Origin: Amanita rubescens | Lineage: Eukaryota; Basidiomycota; Agaricomycetes; Agaricales; Amanitaceae | Assembly: GCA_015039365.1 (NCBI GenBank) | Contig: WION01000045.1 | Coordinates: forward strand, 1 to 64,000 | Direction: 5' to 3' | DNA: 64,000 bases | Shown: piece by piece, positions 27,485 through 38,277 of the stretch | Numbering within the stretch: position 1 is the stretch's first letter | How the letters are laid out: each line of letters opens with the position of its first letter | Translations under genes and position numbers: made by a program | The notes under the pieces: model-generated | The model's input: the letters and a program-made list of their open reading frames with translations, nothing else | Told to the model about the DNA's origin: nothing | The model's database searches: none

Positions 27485-28066
27485 CGAGCTGGGATGGAGT
27501 TTAGCTTGGCGAATCTTGACCGTGAAGTTGGAGGTCGAGAACAGATAGGACTTATTTCATTTTAACGGACTTTGTTATCACTTTTCACACCGAGAAGGAC
27601 TTAATGTCAGTATACATGCCCAATGACAACCACGAATCAGATGAGGAAGAACGGTAACTTTGGAATCATACTGCAAATGGTCAGCAGACGTGAAAAGTTG
27701 CCTATTACTACCAAATGGTGCTGCTTCTAATAAACTATTGGGTGAGTCTCCAGTTGAAGGTGGTGGATGTTAAGCTTACCTGAAAAGTTGCAGGCAGAAT
27801 TTAAGTCGCGAAGAGCTGTTCATATGTAGTCCTCTGTCTTGATTCTGTACTTTTAGATCCTGTGTGAAATCATTTGACATTCAACACGTCATCTGTGCTC
27901 TCTTCTGAACGAGTTATATTGCCATCAAGGTCAACCAGACGTCCCCGAGTATAAAAAGAGGGGATACGAGCAGGAACTTTTTATGAAAACAAGTACAAGT
28001 ATTCATATGAATTGCTATGTCTCTACATCTCCGTCAAACAGTTTTAGCGACCACAAACCGAGTACG

Positions 28067-30040
28067 TCAACTTCCAATAACATGCGCCTGAGCAGGTGCT
28101 GTCACTTCCCACTGAAGCGCCAAACCAATCTTTCCCTGCGGCGAAACATCGCAAACCCAAGACAGCTTGCCATCTCTTCCAACAGCTGTTTCCCCATCTT
28201 CGACTGTTGCTGCATCCTCCGTTCCATCTCCCCATTGAGCCACCACACCTTGTGCCACTTTGACTTTAGTACCAGCATTGTTTGCTGACTTCTCGCCCTT
28301 TGTACTTCCAATGTTCCCCTGCACAGTCGGTAAAGAAGGGGTGAACAGCTTAACTACGATCTTCTCATCCGTCGAAACTGGTATTTGATCCATGATTAGA
28401 AGATCGGTGATAGTGATTGATTTGGTGTTATGAACCGAGATACGCTGAGTGTACGAGGTGACACTCGTCTTTGTGTAGAATCCTGATTTGGCTGTTTTCT
28501 TGGAAAGAGGATGATATATAATACGGATGGCTGGGTCGAGGCCGAGAGCGCAGTCGAAGCTTTCTCCGGGGCTCACGGCGGGAATGTTCGACTTGGATAT
28601 GAAACTTCCGTCGACATAAATGCTGCCTATCCCACTGAGTAGTGTATACTCGGACGCGTTCTTGATCTTTGCCTACACAACTTGTTAGTGGACCATTTGG
28701 ATGCGATGCAGGAAGGGAAAATACGTTAAGACGTGTTCTTGCATCGTATTTCGGAACGGCTACCCAAGACATGATGGCTTCTAGATTGAGTTTAACGATA
28801 TTGACGTTGTGTGCAGCGCCATCGCTCGGAATAGTGATGATCCCAGGAACGTCGAACGTTGCGCTAACGTTGCCTTTTGAGGTGACGGTTGCACCGGAAG
28901 GTAGCATGTCGAGTAACGGGTTTGCTCCGTAGCACGCATGTCCGACACTTTCGATCGTTGACGCGGAGGATCTTCTCTCCATCCTCCTTTGTGAACGATA
29001 TGTTCTTGCGCGCACCGCGCCTTGTGGTGGCATAGGAATTGGATGATAGATAGATAAAGTCCATGGAAAAAGCGAAGGAAGTCCTACTTGATACGTAGGA
29101 GTCGCGGTTTCGAGCCTGAGAGGGACATCTTCCCAGTCCTTTTTACACATCAGTCGAGAAATGTGCTGTCAAGCTCACAACTTACTTCGGCGGTATTTTG
29201 CGTAACAGCCGCTTTGTAAATCAAGGTAACGGGGCTTTCTTTGGCCAGCGTGTCGACACGAACATCATATTGGGCACTCCAACTTGCGTTGGCCACCGCT
29301 GGGGGCGCTTGAGAAGAGTAGTTAAACACTGGTAGGAAACGCTCTCACCGTAAGTCAAGACAACCTCGACTGTGCATTCTTTCTGTACAAACAAACTGAG
29401 CGATACTACCTTCCTCAGGAAGCGCAATTTGTCATTCTGTTTTGCATTGTCCTTCTGCCTCTCTTCTTCTATCTGCTCATCAATAAGCTTGAGCTCCTTC
29501 TCCAAATTTATGGCCTTGTCGTCAAGTTTTCCGGCTGCAGAATCGCAACCTTGAACTGTTTCGTCCAGCTGATTGACTGCGACATGTTTAACATGAAGCG
29601 TAGCTAGATATGTTCCAATTGCGTTGCGCAGTGTTTTGCATCGCTCGAGTTCTTTCGTAGTGTGCTCTCTGCGAGTCACAAGAACGTCCAAATCTGGCGA
29701 AGTTTCTATCTTCGGAGGGACAGGCTCGGGGATAACAACGACATCATGTATCATGGCTGGTCCGCGTCCTTCAAGTCTAGCACAATCTTCATGTCAGTTT
29801 CATATCCCGTCATGTATCACCACCCAGATCAAACCTGATAGAATCATCTTGAAGTGTATTCGGTAGGCGGCGGATTTTGACTTGGTTTTGGCCTGCCAGT
29901 CCCAGATGGATTCGAAAGCAGCGGGTTACCTCTGCCCTGTTTGTGTAGACGCTGACAGCGGTGATTTTACTGTCCGCTGTGGTAAGGTCAATGGTATGTG
30001 CGAAGGATTCAGGTGTCGGTTGGTCATCGTTAGAGGCCAT
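28067..30040 (-). CDS. DUF4140/DUF4139 domain protein, array copy A
   Basis: Member of the DUF4140-DUF4139 family (mucoidy-inhibitor-A-like), widespread in fungi but of unknown molecular role. Five exons (30040-29835, 29776-29349, 29307-29186, 29138-28725, 28672-28067) join to 591 residues. The N-terminal DUF4140 part is VYTNRAEVTRCFRIHL and IRRLPNTLQDDSIR. A coiled coil around residues 110-190 includes KLDDKAINLEKELKLIDEQ. Then comes the DUF4139 part, with SWSAQYDVRVDTL, LIYKAAVTQNTAEDWEDVPL, ISVHNTKSITITDLLIMDQIP and the end GKLSWVCDVSPQGKIGLALQWEV. No signal peptide is seen, so it is probably cytosolic. No disabling mutation was found. It is convergent with the following SSP. Copy A differs from B by an in-frame three-base change near GLAGQ. 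Confidence 0.9.
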
Positions 30041-30535
30041 GGTGCTAGAGCAACCAGGTGGTTCCCATAGTACTACTAGTATACATAGCGCTTGCCTGTT
30101 AGAGAAATGGATGAGTCCAGAAACTCAATCACATGCCTTTGCAATCTACGAAACAACGTTAACCTCCGTCCCGAAATCTTTTCTCTAGGCACCATGTTGG
30201 AACGAGGGCGCCATTGGAATCTTACTGGTTTTGCAAGTTCACATAATGCTAGGAATGGAATAAGAGCACCGCGGAACTCTGGCGAGTTGGACTTGGATGG
30301 CAGGGCGTGCGAAATTTCTGCAAATAGTAAGCTTAGCATCCGAGTTTAACGCATTAACTAAATCCAGTAACATTTCGACTGCGTAAGCGCATCGCAGCGA
30401 AAAGGTGGACAAATCCTTCAAGAATTGGCCCATCATGCATCAAGTGTAAAGAATGGTTACAGAAGGAAAGGCTGAACGTTATGATCGCGATTCTCAATCT
30501 AATTTGTATTGCAGCCGAGGAACGCTCGCAATGCA

Positions 30536-30840
30536 GCATTTAATGTCGAGTGATACGATGTACATGTCCACCATGACGCGGTAATGCTTGGCTGAAATCT
30601 GAATTGGAAAGGGATATGCTACATGGCCCACCATGGACGTGGATCCGGAAGATCATAATATCACGTTGCCCCAGGGACGAGAAGACTGAAGACGGTGGTG
30701 ATAAGCGCTCCCGGAATGAATGGGACCCCATGAAGGGACGTCGGAAAAATGCCATGCGTTAACGTGTTTTGTGTGCGAAATAACGGATCGTGCCTGTCAG
30801 CCGAAATCGAACATGCATTTGAGTAGTGATTGACTGTTGA
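30536..30840 (-). pseudogene. Truncated DUF202 copy in unit 1
   Basis: The minus strand matches the last exon of the intact DUF202 gene at 45283-46103 (TLTHGIFPTSLHG with broken frames around it) but has small deletions that shift the frame. It has no upstream exons. Relative to unit 2, about 240 bases are missing between this fragment and X. A non-functional passenger of the tandem duplication. Confidence 0.65.
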
Positions 30841-30841
30841 C

Positions 30842-31588
30842 ATGGTAGAAATGAAGATGGCGGTGTTTGAAACTACAAGACTTCCCCGATTTCTTCATGA
30901 TGGACCCGCACGCTCTCTCATTTTCATACAGCAGAACTTTTCGACCAATTCGGGTGGTCCAGTCGACTACGACACTGCGGGCAGCTACTCTGGTAAGGTG
31001 CCCCCACTTGCTCATTGTGCGTCCCTTACCTACTTTGCAATCATTACTGGTAGCGCCAACGCCACTACTATTTCCAAACCAAGCGCAGGCGCTTGGCCAG
31101 GCGCGCCCAACGAGGAGAGTGTCATCAACACACTGAGAAGCGTCTCAGGGCAGTCGGGACGTGCAGACTATCTGAACTGTGACGTGAGTTTATGTGTTCA
31201 TTTTTTCTCCAATTTGAATTACCCAAACCTCATTTTGTTCCCGCTTTCCACCTCCTACGACCACTGCTCACGAACTTCATTCATCCAGAAAAGGGTTCTG
31301 CTCAACCAACTTGACCAGCCTTGTCAACTGCGATGTCCAGGATTATTATAGTGACAATGAGCCCCAGTTCTGGGCGAATCGAACTTCGGCATCGCTATCA
31401 GAATCATCCTGCGAGTTGTGTATTGACACCTTGGTTTGCCCAAAAGATATAGGTTGCGTTGCATCCGGTCCTTTGTTGACGAGCCGCACTAATGTTCGCA
31501 CACTTCGACTTCAGCCATCGACTCCTCGGCAATTTTACATTATATCCGAGCAAGGTGCTATGGGTCGTTACGGTACGATAATTGAATA
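30842..31588 (+). CDS. Unidentified coding-like sequence X, unit 1
   Basis: The frame from ATG 30842 runs through NFSTNSGGPVDYDTAGSYSG, LAHCASLTYFAIITGSANAT and SVINTLRSVSGQSGRADYLN. An intron-like gap follows (donor in or near NCD, about 31180-31290). The frame resumes with FCSTNLTSLVNCDVQDY and SESSCELCIDTLVCPKD, ending near 31588. The best junction uses an unusual GTGACG donor one codon before the obvious GTGAGT. I do not recognise the protein. It may be a cysteine-containing accessory gene or a recently broken one. It occurs in three blocks, always upstream of an SSP gene on the same strand. Confidence 0.4.
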
Positions 31589-32380
31589 AAAATATGCATT
31601 GGGTAAGCATGGGAATGCTATATTCCTTCAAGTTCAAAATATATTTGCTCTATTCAGCTTGTGACTTACTTCTGCGTACCGACTGCAGACCAAGCTCTTG
31701 TAACGAACCGGAACCATGATCACGCATCATGCATCTTTGGGATTCACAGCACCAGAACACAAAGTTAAACGTGATTGTAGCCCCTTGAACCCTCCGGCAT
31801 CCGATATGTTTATGTTCCCTCACGCAAATGACTTTTGTACGTCGCTAGTTGCTCATACTCAACTGAGACCTGAAGCTTGGACATTGGTAAGTGCATGGGT
31901 CAATATATACCATTGCACCGGAGACCTTCGGCTGGGTTATGACATTCTATGTATCCATCTTCGTCCAAGTATACTGATTCAATGAATATAAAAATGACAA
32001 AAACCGTTTGAAGCATAAAGGGGCTCTAGAGCGCACACGAACATTCCTCCGAGCGAACCGTACTACCACTTCCACGCTACGGGAGTTATTCGACGTTTTA
32101 ACGTGCTGCATGGACCCTAATCTGCTAAAAAGGTATAGTCGTAAAACCGGTGACACCTCATGATCGCGTTCAGAACGTATTCCATCGTATTTCTCTGGTT
32201 TCTGTTCGGCTGCCTACATGCTCAGGAAAGGAATAGACAACGGAGCCGCTGCGGCCAGTGACATACAGGTGTGTTCGCGTTACGTTCAACTTGGTAGTTC
32301 CGAATAATCGAATGCTCGGTTCCCGAAATACTCTCGCTCGTCATCCTGCCATAAGTGACCAGGATCATAGGCATTCCAAT

Positions 32381-32400
32381 GATATAAAAGCTCTCAATGT
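32381..32400 (+). promoter_or_regulatory. Conserved TATA box of SSP genes
   Basis: The element atgatataaaagctctcaat occurs about 135 bases upstream of this SSP start and again at 37556. A close form lies at 17576 upstream of the one-repeat gene. Its strict conservation against a changing background suggests a functional core promoter. Confidence 0.55.
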
Positions 32401-32519
32401 CGATACCCAAGACTCCAGGTTCCTCTGCACTTCTGTCATCAGTGAGTTTCCTGCCCATCTCGAGTCGTCAATTTTGATTAGAACTCGCCCCGCAGGCTAC
32501 CTACAACTTTCCAAACAAT

Positions 32520-32759
32520 ATGAAATTCTCAGCGACCATCCTCATGGCCGTCGTCTGCGCATCGGCCCCGGCCTTTGCTCTCCCTGGTTATTACCCCCAA
32601 GTGGTGAACCCGGGAGAAGGTGCTCGCTTTAGCCATTACCCCCAAGTCGTGACCTTGGGAGAAGAGTATTGCCTTCCTGGTTGCTGGCCTGCGCCGCCGC
32701 TTCCTAATGTTTGCCCTTTGAGGCTCGTTATAGGAGAATGTAGCAAGTGTTGCACGTAA
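32520..32759 (+). CDS. Small secreted protein, YPQVV-repeat family, two-repeat member (unit 1)
   Basis: A 79-residue member of the SSP family. The signal peptide MKFSATILMAVVCASAPAFA is followed by two repeats (YPQVVNPGEGARFSH, YPQVVTLGEEY) and the six-cysteine domain YCLPGCW ... VCPLRLVIGEC ... SKCCT. It differs from the unit 2 copy at only a few residues in the signal peptide (VVCASA against IVCASV). The single exon has no internal stop. It is convergent with the DUF4139 gene of the next unit, about 350 bases between stop codons. Confidence 0.82.
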   Translation: MKFSATILMAVVCASAPAFALPGYYPQVVNPGEGARFSHYPQVVTLGEEYCLPGCWPAPPLPNVCPLRLVIGECSKCCT

Positions 32760-33108
32760 ACCATTGGGTGAGTCTTTAGTTGAAGGTGGTGGATAATAAG
32801 CTTACTTGAAGGGTTTCACGCAGAATCGAAAGTTGAAGAGCTGTCCATATGTAGTCCTCTGTCTTGATTCTGTAATTTTAGATCCTGTGTGAAATCGTTT
32901 GACGTTCAACACGTCGTCTGTGCTCTCTTCTGCATGAGTTATAGTGCCACCAAAGTCAACCAGACGTTTGTGTCTTTTGTCGCCCTGAGTTTTGAAAGAG
33001 GGGATACGAGCAGGAACTTTTTACGAAAACAAGTATACAAGTATTCATATGAATTGCTATGTCTCTACATCTCCGTCAAACCGTTTTAGCGACCAAAAAA
33101 CGAGTACA

Positions 33109-35079
33109 TTAACTTTCAATAACATGCGCCTGAGCAGGTGCTGTCACTTCCCACTGAAGCGCCAAACCAATCTTTCCCTGCGACGAAACATCGCAAACCC
33201 AAGACAGCTTGCCATCTCTTCCAACAGCTGTTTCCCCATCTTCGACTGCTGCTGCATCTTCCGTTCCATCTCCCCATTGAGCCACCACACCTTGTGCCAC
33301 TTTGACTTTAGCACCAGCATTGTTTGCTGACTTCTCGCCCTTTGTACTTCCAATGTTCCCCTGCACAGTCGGTAAAGAAGGGGTGAACAGCTTAACCACG
33401 ATTTTCTCATCCGTCGAAACGGGTATTTGATCCATGATTAGAAGATCGGTGATAGTAATTGATTTGGTGTTATGAACCGAGATACGCTGAGTGTACGAGG
33501 TGACACTCGTCTTTGTGTAGAATCCTGACTTGGCTGTTTTCTTGGAAAGAGGATGATACATAATACGGATGGCTGGGTCGAGGCCAAGAGCGCAGTCGAA
33601 ACTTTCTCCAGGGCTCACGGCGGGAATGTTTGACTTGGATATGAAGCTTCCGTCGACATAAATGCTACCTATCCCACTGAGTAGAGTGTACTCGGATGCG
33701 TTCTTGATCTTTGCCTACATAACTTGTTAGTGTATCAGTTGGATGCGATGGAGGAAGGGAAAATACGTTAAGACGTGTTCTTGCATCGTATTTCGGAACG
33801 GCTACCCAAGACATGATGGCTTCTAGATTGAGTTTAACGATATTGACGTTGTGTGCAGCGCCATCGCTCGGAATAGTGATGATCCCAGGAACGTCGAACG
33901 TTGCGCTAACGTTGCCTTTTGAGGTGACGGTTGCACCGGAAGGTAGCATGTCGAGTAACGGGTTTGCTCCGTAGCACGCATGTCCGACACTTTCGATCGT
34001 TGACGCGGAGGATCTTCTCTCCATCCTCCTTTGTGAACGATATGTTCTTGCGCGCACCGCGCCTTGTGGTGGCATAGGAATTGGATGATAGATAGATAAA
34101 GTCCATGGAAAAAGCGAAGGAAGTCCTACTTGATACGTAGGAGTCGCGGTTTCGAGCCTGAGAGGGACATCTTCCCAGTCCTTTTTACACATCAGTCGAG
34201 AAATGTGCTGTCAAGCTCACAACTTACTTCGGCGGTATTTTGCGTAACAGCCGCTTTGTAAATCAAGGTAACGGGGCTTTCTTTGGCCAGCGTGTCGACA
34301 CGAACATCATATTGGGCACTCCAACTTGCGTTGGCCACCGCTGGGGGCGCTTGAGAAGAGTAGTTAAACACTGGTAGGAAACGCTCTCACCGTAAGTCAA
34401 GACAACCTCGACTGTGCATTCTTTCTGTACAAACAAACTGAGCGATACTACCTTCCTCAGGAAGCGCAATTTGTCATTCTGTTTTGCATTGTCCTTCTGC
34501 CTCTCTTCTTCTATCTGCTCATCAATAAGCTTGAGCTCCTTCTCCAAATTTATGGCCTTGTCGTCAAGTTTTCCGGCTGCAGAATCGCAACCTTGAACTG
34601 TTTCGTCCAGCTGATTGACTGCGACATGTTTAACATGAAGCGTAGCTAGATATGTTCCAATTGCGTTGCGCAGTGTTTTGCATCGCTCGAGTTCTTTCGT
34701 AGTGTGCTCTCTGCGAGTCACAAGAACGTCCAAATCTGGCGAAGTTTCTATCTTCGGAGGGACAGGCTCGGGGATAACAACGACATCATGTATCATGGCT
34801 GGTCCGCGTCCTTCAAGTCTAGCACAATCTTCATGTCAGTTTCATATCCCGTCATGTATCACCACCCAGATCAAACCTGATAGAATCATCTTGAAGTGTG
34901 TTCGGTAGGCGGCGGATTTTGACTTGATTTTGGCCTGGTCCCAGATGGATTCGAAAGCAGCGAGTAACCTCTGCCCTGTTTGTGTAGACGCTGACAGCGG
35001 TGATTTTACTGTCTGCTGTGGTAAGATCAATGGTACGTGCGAAGGATTCAGGTGTTGGTTGGTCGTCGTTAGAAGCCAT
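33109..35079 (-). CDS. DUF4140/DUF4139 domain protein, array copy B
   Basis: Array paralogue of copy A, with the same five-exon plan and about 590 residues. Exons 2 to 4 (about 33780-34820) look virtually identical to copy A at a constant offset of 5042. The first exon and the 3' half of the last exon differ at several bases. That patchiness suggests a recent duplication followed by local gene conversion. Exon 1 reads FARTIDLTTADSKITAVSVY and HLGPGQNQVKIRRLPNTLQD, and the protein ends AQAHVIES. All domain landmarks seen in copy A are present and the frame is intact. Confidence 0.9.
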
Positions 35080-35529
35080 GGTGCTAGAGCAACTAGGTGG
35101 TTCCCATAGTGTACATAGCGCTCGCCTGTTGGAGAAATGGATGAGTCCAGAAACTCAATCACATGGGCCTTTGCAATCTACGAAACAACGTTAACCTCCG
35201 TCCCGAAATCTTTTCTCTAGGCACCATGTTGGAACGAGGGCGCCATTGGAATCTTACTGGTTTTGCAAGTTCACATAATGCTAGGGATAGAATAAGAGCG
35301 CCTGGGGAGTTGGACTTGGATGGCAGGGTGTGGGAATTTCTGCAAATAGCCAGAAAAGAAGCTTAGCATCCAACTAAATCCAGTAACATTTCGACTTAAC
35401 TGCATGCGTAAGCGCATCGCAGGCGAAAATCCTTCAAGAATTGGCCCATCATGCATCAAGTGTAAATAATGGTTACAGAAGGAAAGGCTGAACGTTATGA
35501 TCGCGATTCTCAATCTAATTTGTATTGCG

Positions 35530-35985
35530 GCCGAGGAACGCTCGCAATGCAGCATTTAATGTCGAGTGATACGATGTGCATGTCCACCATGACGCGGTAA
35601 TGCGTCATCGCTTGGCTGAAATCTGAATTGGCAAGGGATATGTGCTACATGGCCCACCATGGACGTGGATCCGGAAGATCATACTTCAGGGACGAGAAGA
35701 CTGTGATAAGCGCTCCCAGAATGAATGAGAGTCCGGCGACCCCATGAAGGGACGTCGGAAAAATACCATGCGTTAACGTGTTTTGTATGCGAAAATAATG
35801 GATCGTGCCTGTCAACCGAAATCGAACGTGCATTTGAGTACTTAGTGATTGACATGGTAGAAATGTGGTGACGAACCCATCACAAGAACTACGAGTCTGT
35901 AAATAACCGTGTGGCGGCCCTGGACAGTGGAGGTATCATCGTCTGGAGGTGAATAGCTGTATGAGAGCTTTTATGTCGCCACCAG
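35530..35985 (-). pseudogene. Truncated DUF202 copy in unit 2
   Basis: Matches the last exon and part of the middle exon of the DUF202 gene (VAGLSFILGALIT, QNTLTHGIFPTSLHG). Small deletions break the frame, and the match ends before the first exon. About 90 unrelated bases (35985-36080) lie between it and X, so it extends further than the unit 1 fragment. Confidence 0.65.
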
Positions 35986-36084
35986 TTCGAGGAACAAGTT
36001 GAGGGCTTCACGCTCCAAGATCGCAATAGCGTCTCTGCATTTCTTGGGGTTTATGAAATCCTTGTGATGACTGAGGTTCAAGAA

Positions 36085-36746
36085 GATGGCGGTGTTTGAA
36101 ACTACAAGATGGACCCGCACGCTCTCTCATTTTCATACAGCAAAACTTTTCAACCAATTCGGCTGGTCCAGTCGACTACGACACTACGGGCAGCTACTCT
36201 GGTAAGGAAATGCCCCCACTTGCTCATTGTGCGTCCCTTACCTACTTTGCAATCATTACTAGTTGCGCCAACGCCACTACTATCTCCAAACCAAGCGCGC
36301 CCAATGAGGAGAGTGTCATCAACACACTGAGAAGCGTCTCAGGGCAGTCGGGACGTGCAGACTATCTGAACTGTGACGTGAGTTTATGTGTTCATTTTTT
36401 CTCCAACTTGAATTACCCAAACCTCATTTTGTTCCCGCTTTCCACCTCCTACGACCACTGCTCACGAACTTCATTCAGAAAAGGGTTCTGCTCAACCAAC
36501 TTGACCAGCCTTGTCAACTGCGATGTCCGGGATTATGCTAGTGACGATGAGCCCCAGTTCAGGTCGAATCGAACTTCGGCATCACACCTTAGTGTGCCCA
36601 AAAGGTATAGGTTGCGTTGCATCCGGTCCTTTGTTGACGAGCCGCACTAATGTTCGCACACTTCGACTTCAGCCATCGACTCCTCGGCAATTTTACATTA
36701 TATCCGAGCAAGGTGCTATGGGTCGTTACGGTACGATAATTGAATA
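36085..36746 (+). pseudogene. Unidentified sequence X, unit 2 (start disrupted)
   Basis: Carries the same blocks as X in unit 1 (NFSTNSAGPVDYDTTGSYSG, CASLTYFAIITSCANATT, FCSTNLTSLVNCDVRDYASD). A short deletion just after the ATG at 36085 puts the start codon out of frame. A later deletion removes SESSCELC. This copy is therefore probably not expressed as in unit 1, although parts of the frame remain open. Confidence 0.45.
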
Positions 36747-37694
36747 AAAATAGGCATTGGGTAAGCATGGGAATGCTATAGTCCTTCAAGTTCAAAATAT
36801 ATTTGCTCTATTCAGCTTGTGACTTACTTCTGCGTACCGACTGCAGACCAAGCTCTTGTAACGAACCGGACCAAACGTCCACGATGATCACGCATCATGC
36901 ATCTTTGGGATTCACAGCACCAGAACACAAAGTTAAATGTGATTGTAGCCCCTTGAACCCTCCGCCATCCGATGTGTTTATGTTCCCTCACGCAAATGAC
37001 TCTTGTACGTCGCTAGTTGCTCATACTCAACCGAAACCTGAAGCTTCGACGATAGGGCATTGGTAAGTGCATGGGTCAATATATACCATTGCACCGGAGA
37101 CCTTCGGCTGGGTTACGACATTCTATGTATCCATCTTCGTCCAAGTATACTGATTCAATGAATATAAAAATGACAAAAACCGTTTGAAGCATAAAGGGGC
37201 TCTAGAGCGCACACGAACATTCCTCCGAGCGAACCGTACTACCACTTCCACGCTACGGGAGTTATTCGACGTTTTAACGTGCTGCATGGACCTTAATCTG
37301 CTAAAAAAGTATAGTCGTAAAACTGGTGACACCTCATGATCGCGTTCAGAATGTATTCCATGGTATTTTTCTGGTTTCTGTTCGGCTGCCTACATGCTCA
37401 GGAAAGGAATAGACAACGGAGCCGCTGCGGCCAGTGACATACAGGTGTGTTCGCGTTACGTTCAACTTGGTAGTTCCGAATAATCGAATGCTCGGTTCCC
37501 GAAATACTCTCGCTCGTCATCCTGCCATAAGTGACCAGGATCATAGGCATTCCAATGATATAAAAGCTCTCAATGTCGATACCCAAGACTCCAGGTTCCT
37601 CTGCACTTCTGTCATCAGTGAGTTTCCTGCCCATCTCGAGTCGTCAATTTTGATTAGAACTCGCCCCGCAGGCTACCTACAACTTTCCAACAAT

Positions 37695-37934
37695 ATGAAA
37701 TTCTCAGCGACCATCCTCATGGCCATCGTCTGCGCATCGGTACCGGCCTTTGCTCTCCCTGGCTATTACCCCCAAGTGGTGAACCCGGGAGAAGGTGCTC
37801 GCTTTAGCCATTACCCCCAAGTCGTGACCTTGGGAGAAGAGTATTGCCTTCCTGGTTGCTGGCCTGCGCCGCCGCTTCCTAATGTTTGCCCTTTGAGGCT
37901 CGTTATAGGAGAATGTAGCAAGTGTTGCACGTAA
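37695..37934 (+). CDS. Small secreted protein, YPQVV-repeat family, two-repeat member (unit 2)
   Basis: A 79-residue member. The signal peptide is MKFSATILMAIVCASVPAFA. The two YPQVV repeats and the cysteine domain are identical in predicted sequence to the unit 1 member. The signal peptide is closer to the one-repeat member at 17717 than to the unit 1 copy. ATG 37695 is chosen because all four members align from MKFSAT. The upstream in-frame extension seen in this copy lacks that conservation. Confidence 0.82.
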   Translation: MKFSATILMAIVCASVPAFALPGYYPQVVNPGEGARFSHYPQVVTLGEEYCLPGCWPAPPLPNVCPLRLVIGECSKCCT

Positions 37935-38277
37935 ACCATTGGGTGAGTTTTTCGTTGAAGGTGGTGGACAGTAAGCTTACTTGAAGGGTTTCACGCAGAA
38001 TCGAAAGTTGAAGAGCTGTCCATATGTAGTCCTCTGTCTTGATTCTGTAATTTTAGATCTAGTGTGAAATCGCTTGACGTTCAACACGTCGTCTGTACCC
38101 TCTTCTGAATGAGTTATAGTGCCACCAAGGTCAACCAGATGGTTGTATCCCTCGTCGCCCTGAGTTTAAAAAGAGGGGATACGAGCAGGAACTTTTATAC
38201 GAAAACAAGTACAAGTATTCATATGCTATGTCTCTACATCTCCGTCAAACGGTTTTAGCGACCAAAAAACGAGTACA

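Noticed and set aside
28864..29064. Separate 66-codon minus ORF, identical in units 1 and 2
   Set aside because: It is an alternate frame of DUF4139 exon 4; identity simply reflects duplication.
14305..37934. YPQVV-repeat SSPs as precursors of dikaritin-type RiPPs
   Set aside because: Signal peptide plus tyrosine-containing repeats recalls such precursors. But there are no KR/KK processing sites between repeats, the repeats are followed by a disulphide-type domain, and no DUF3328 (UstY-like) gene is nearby.
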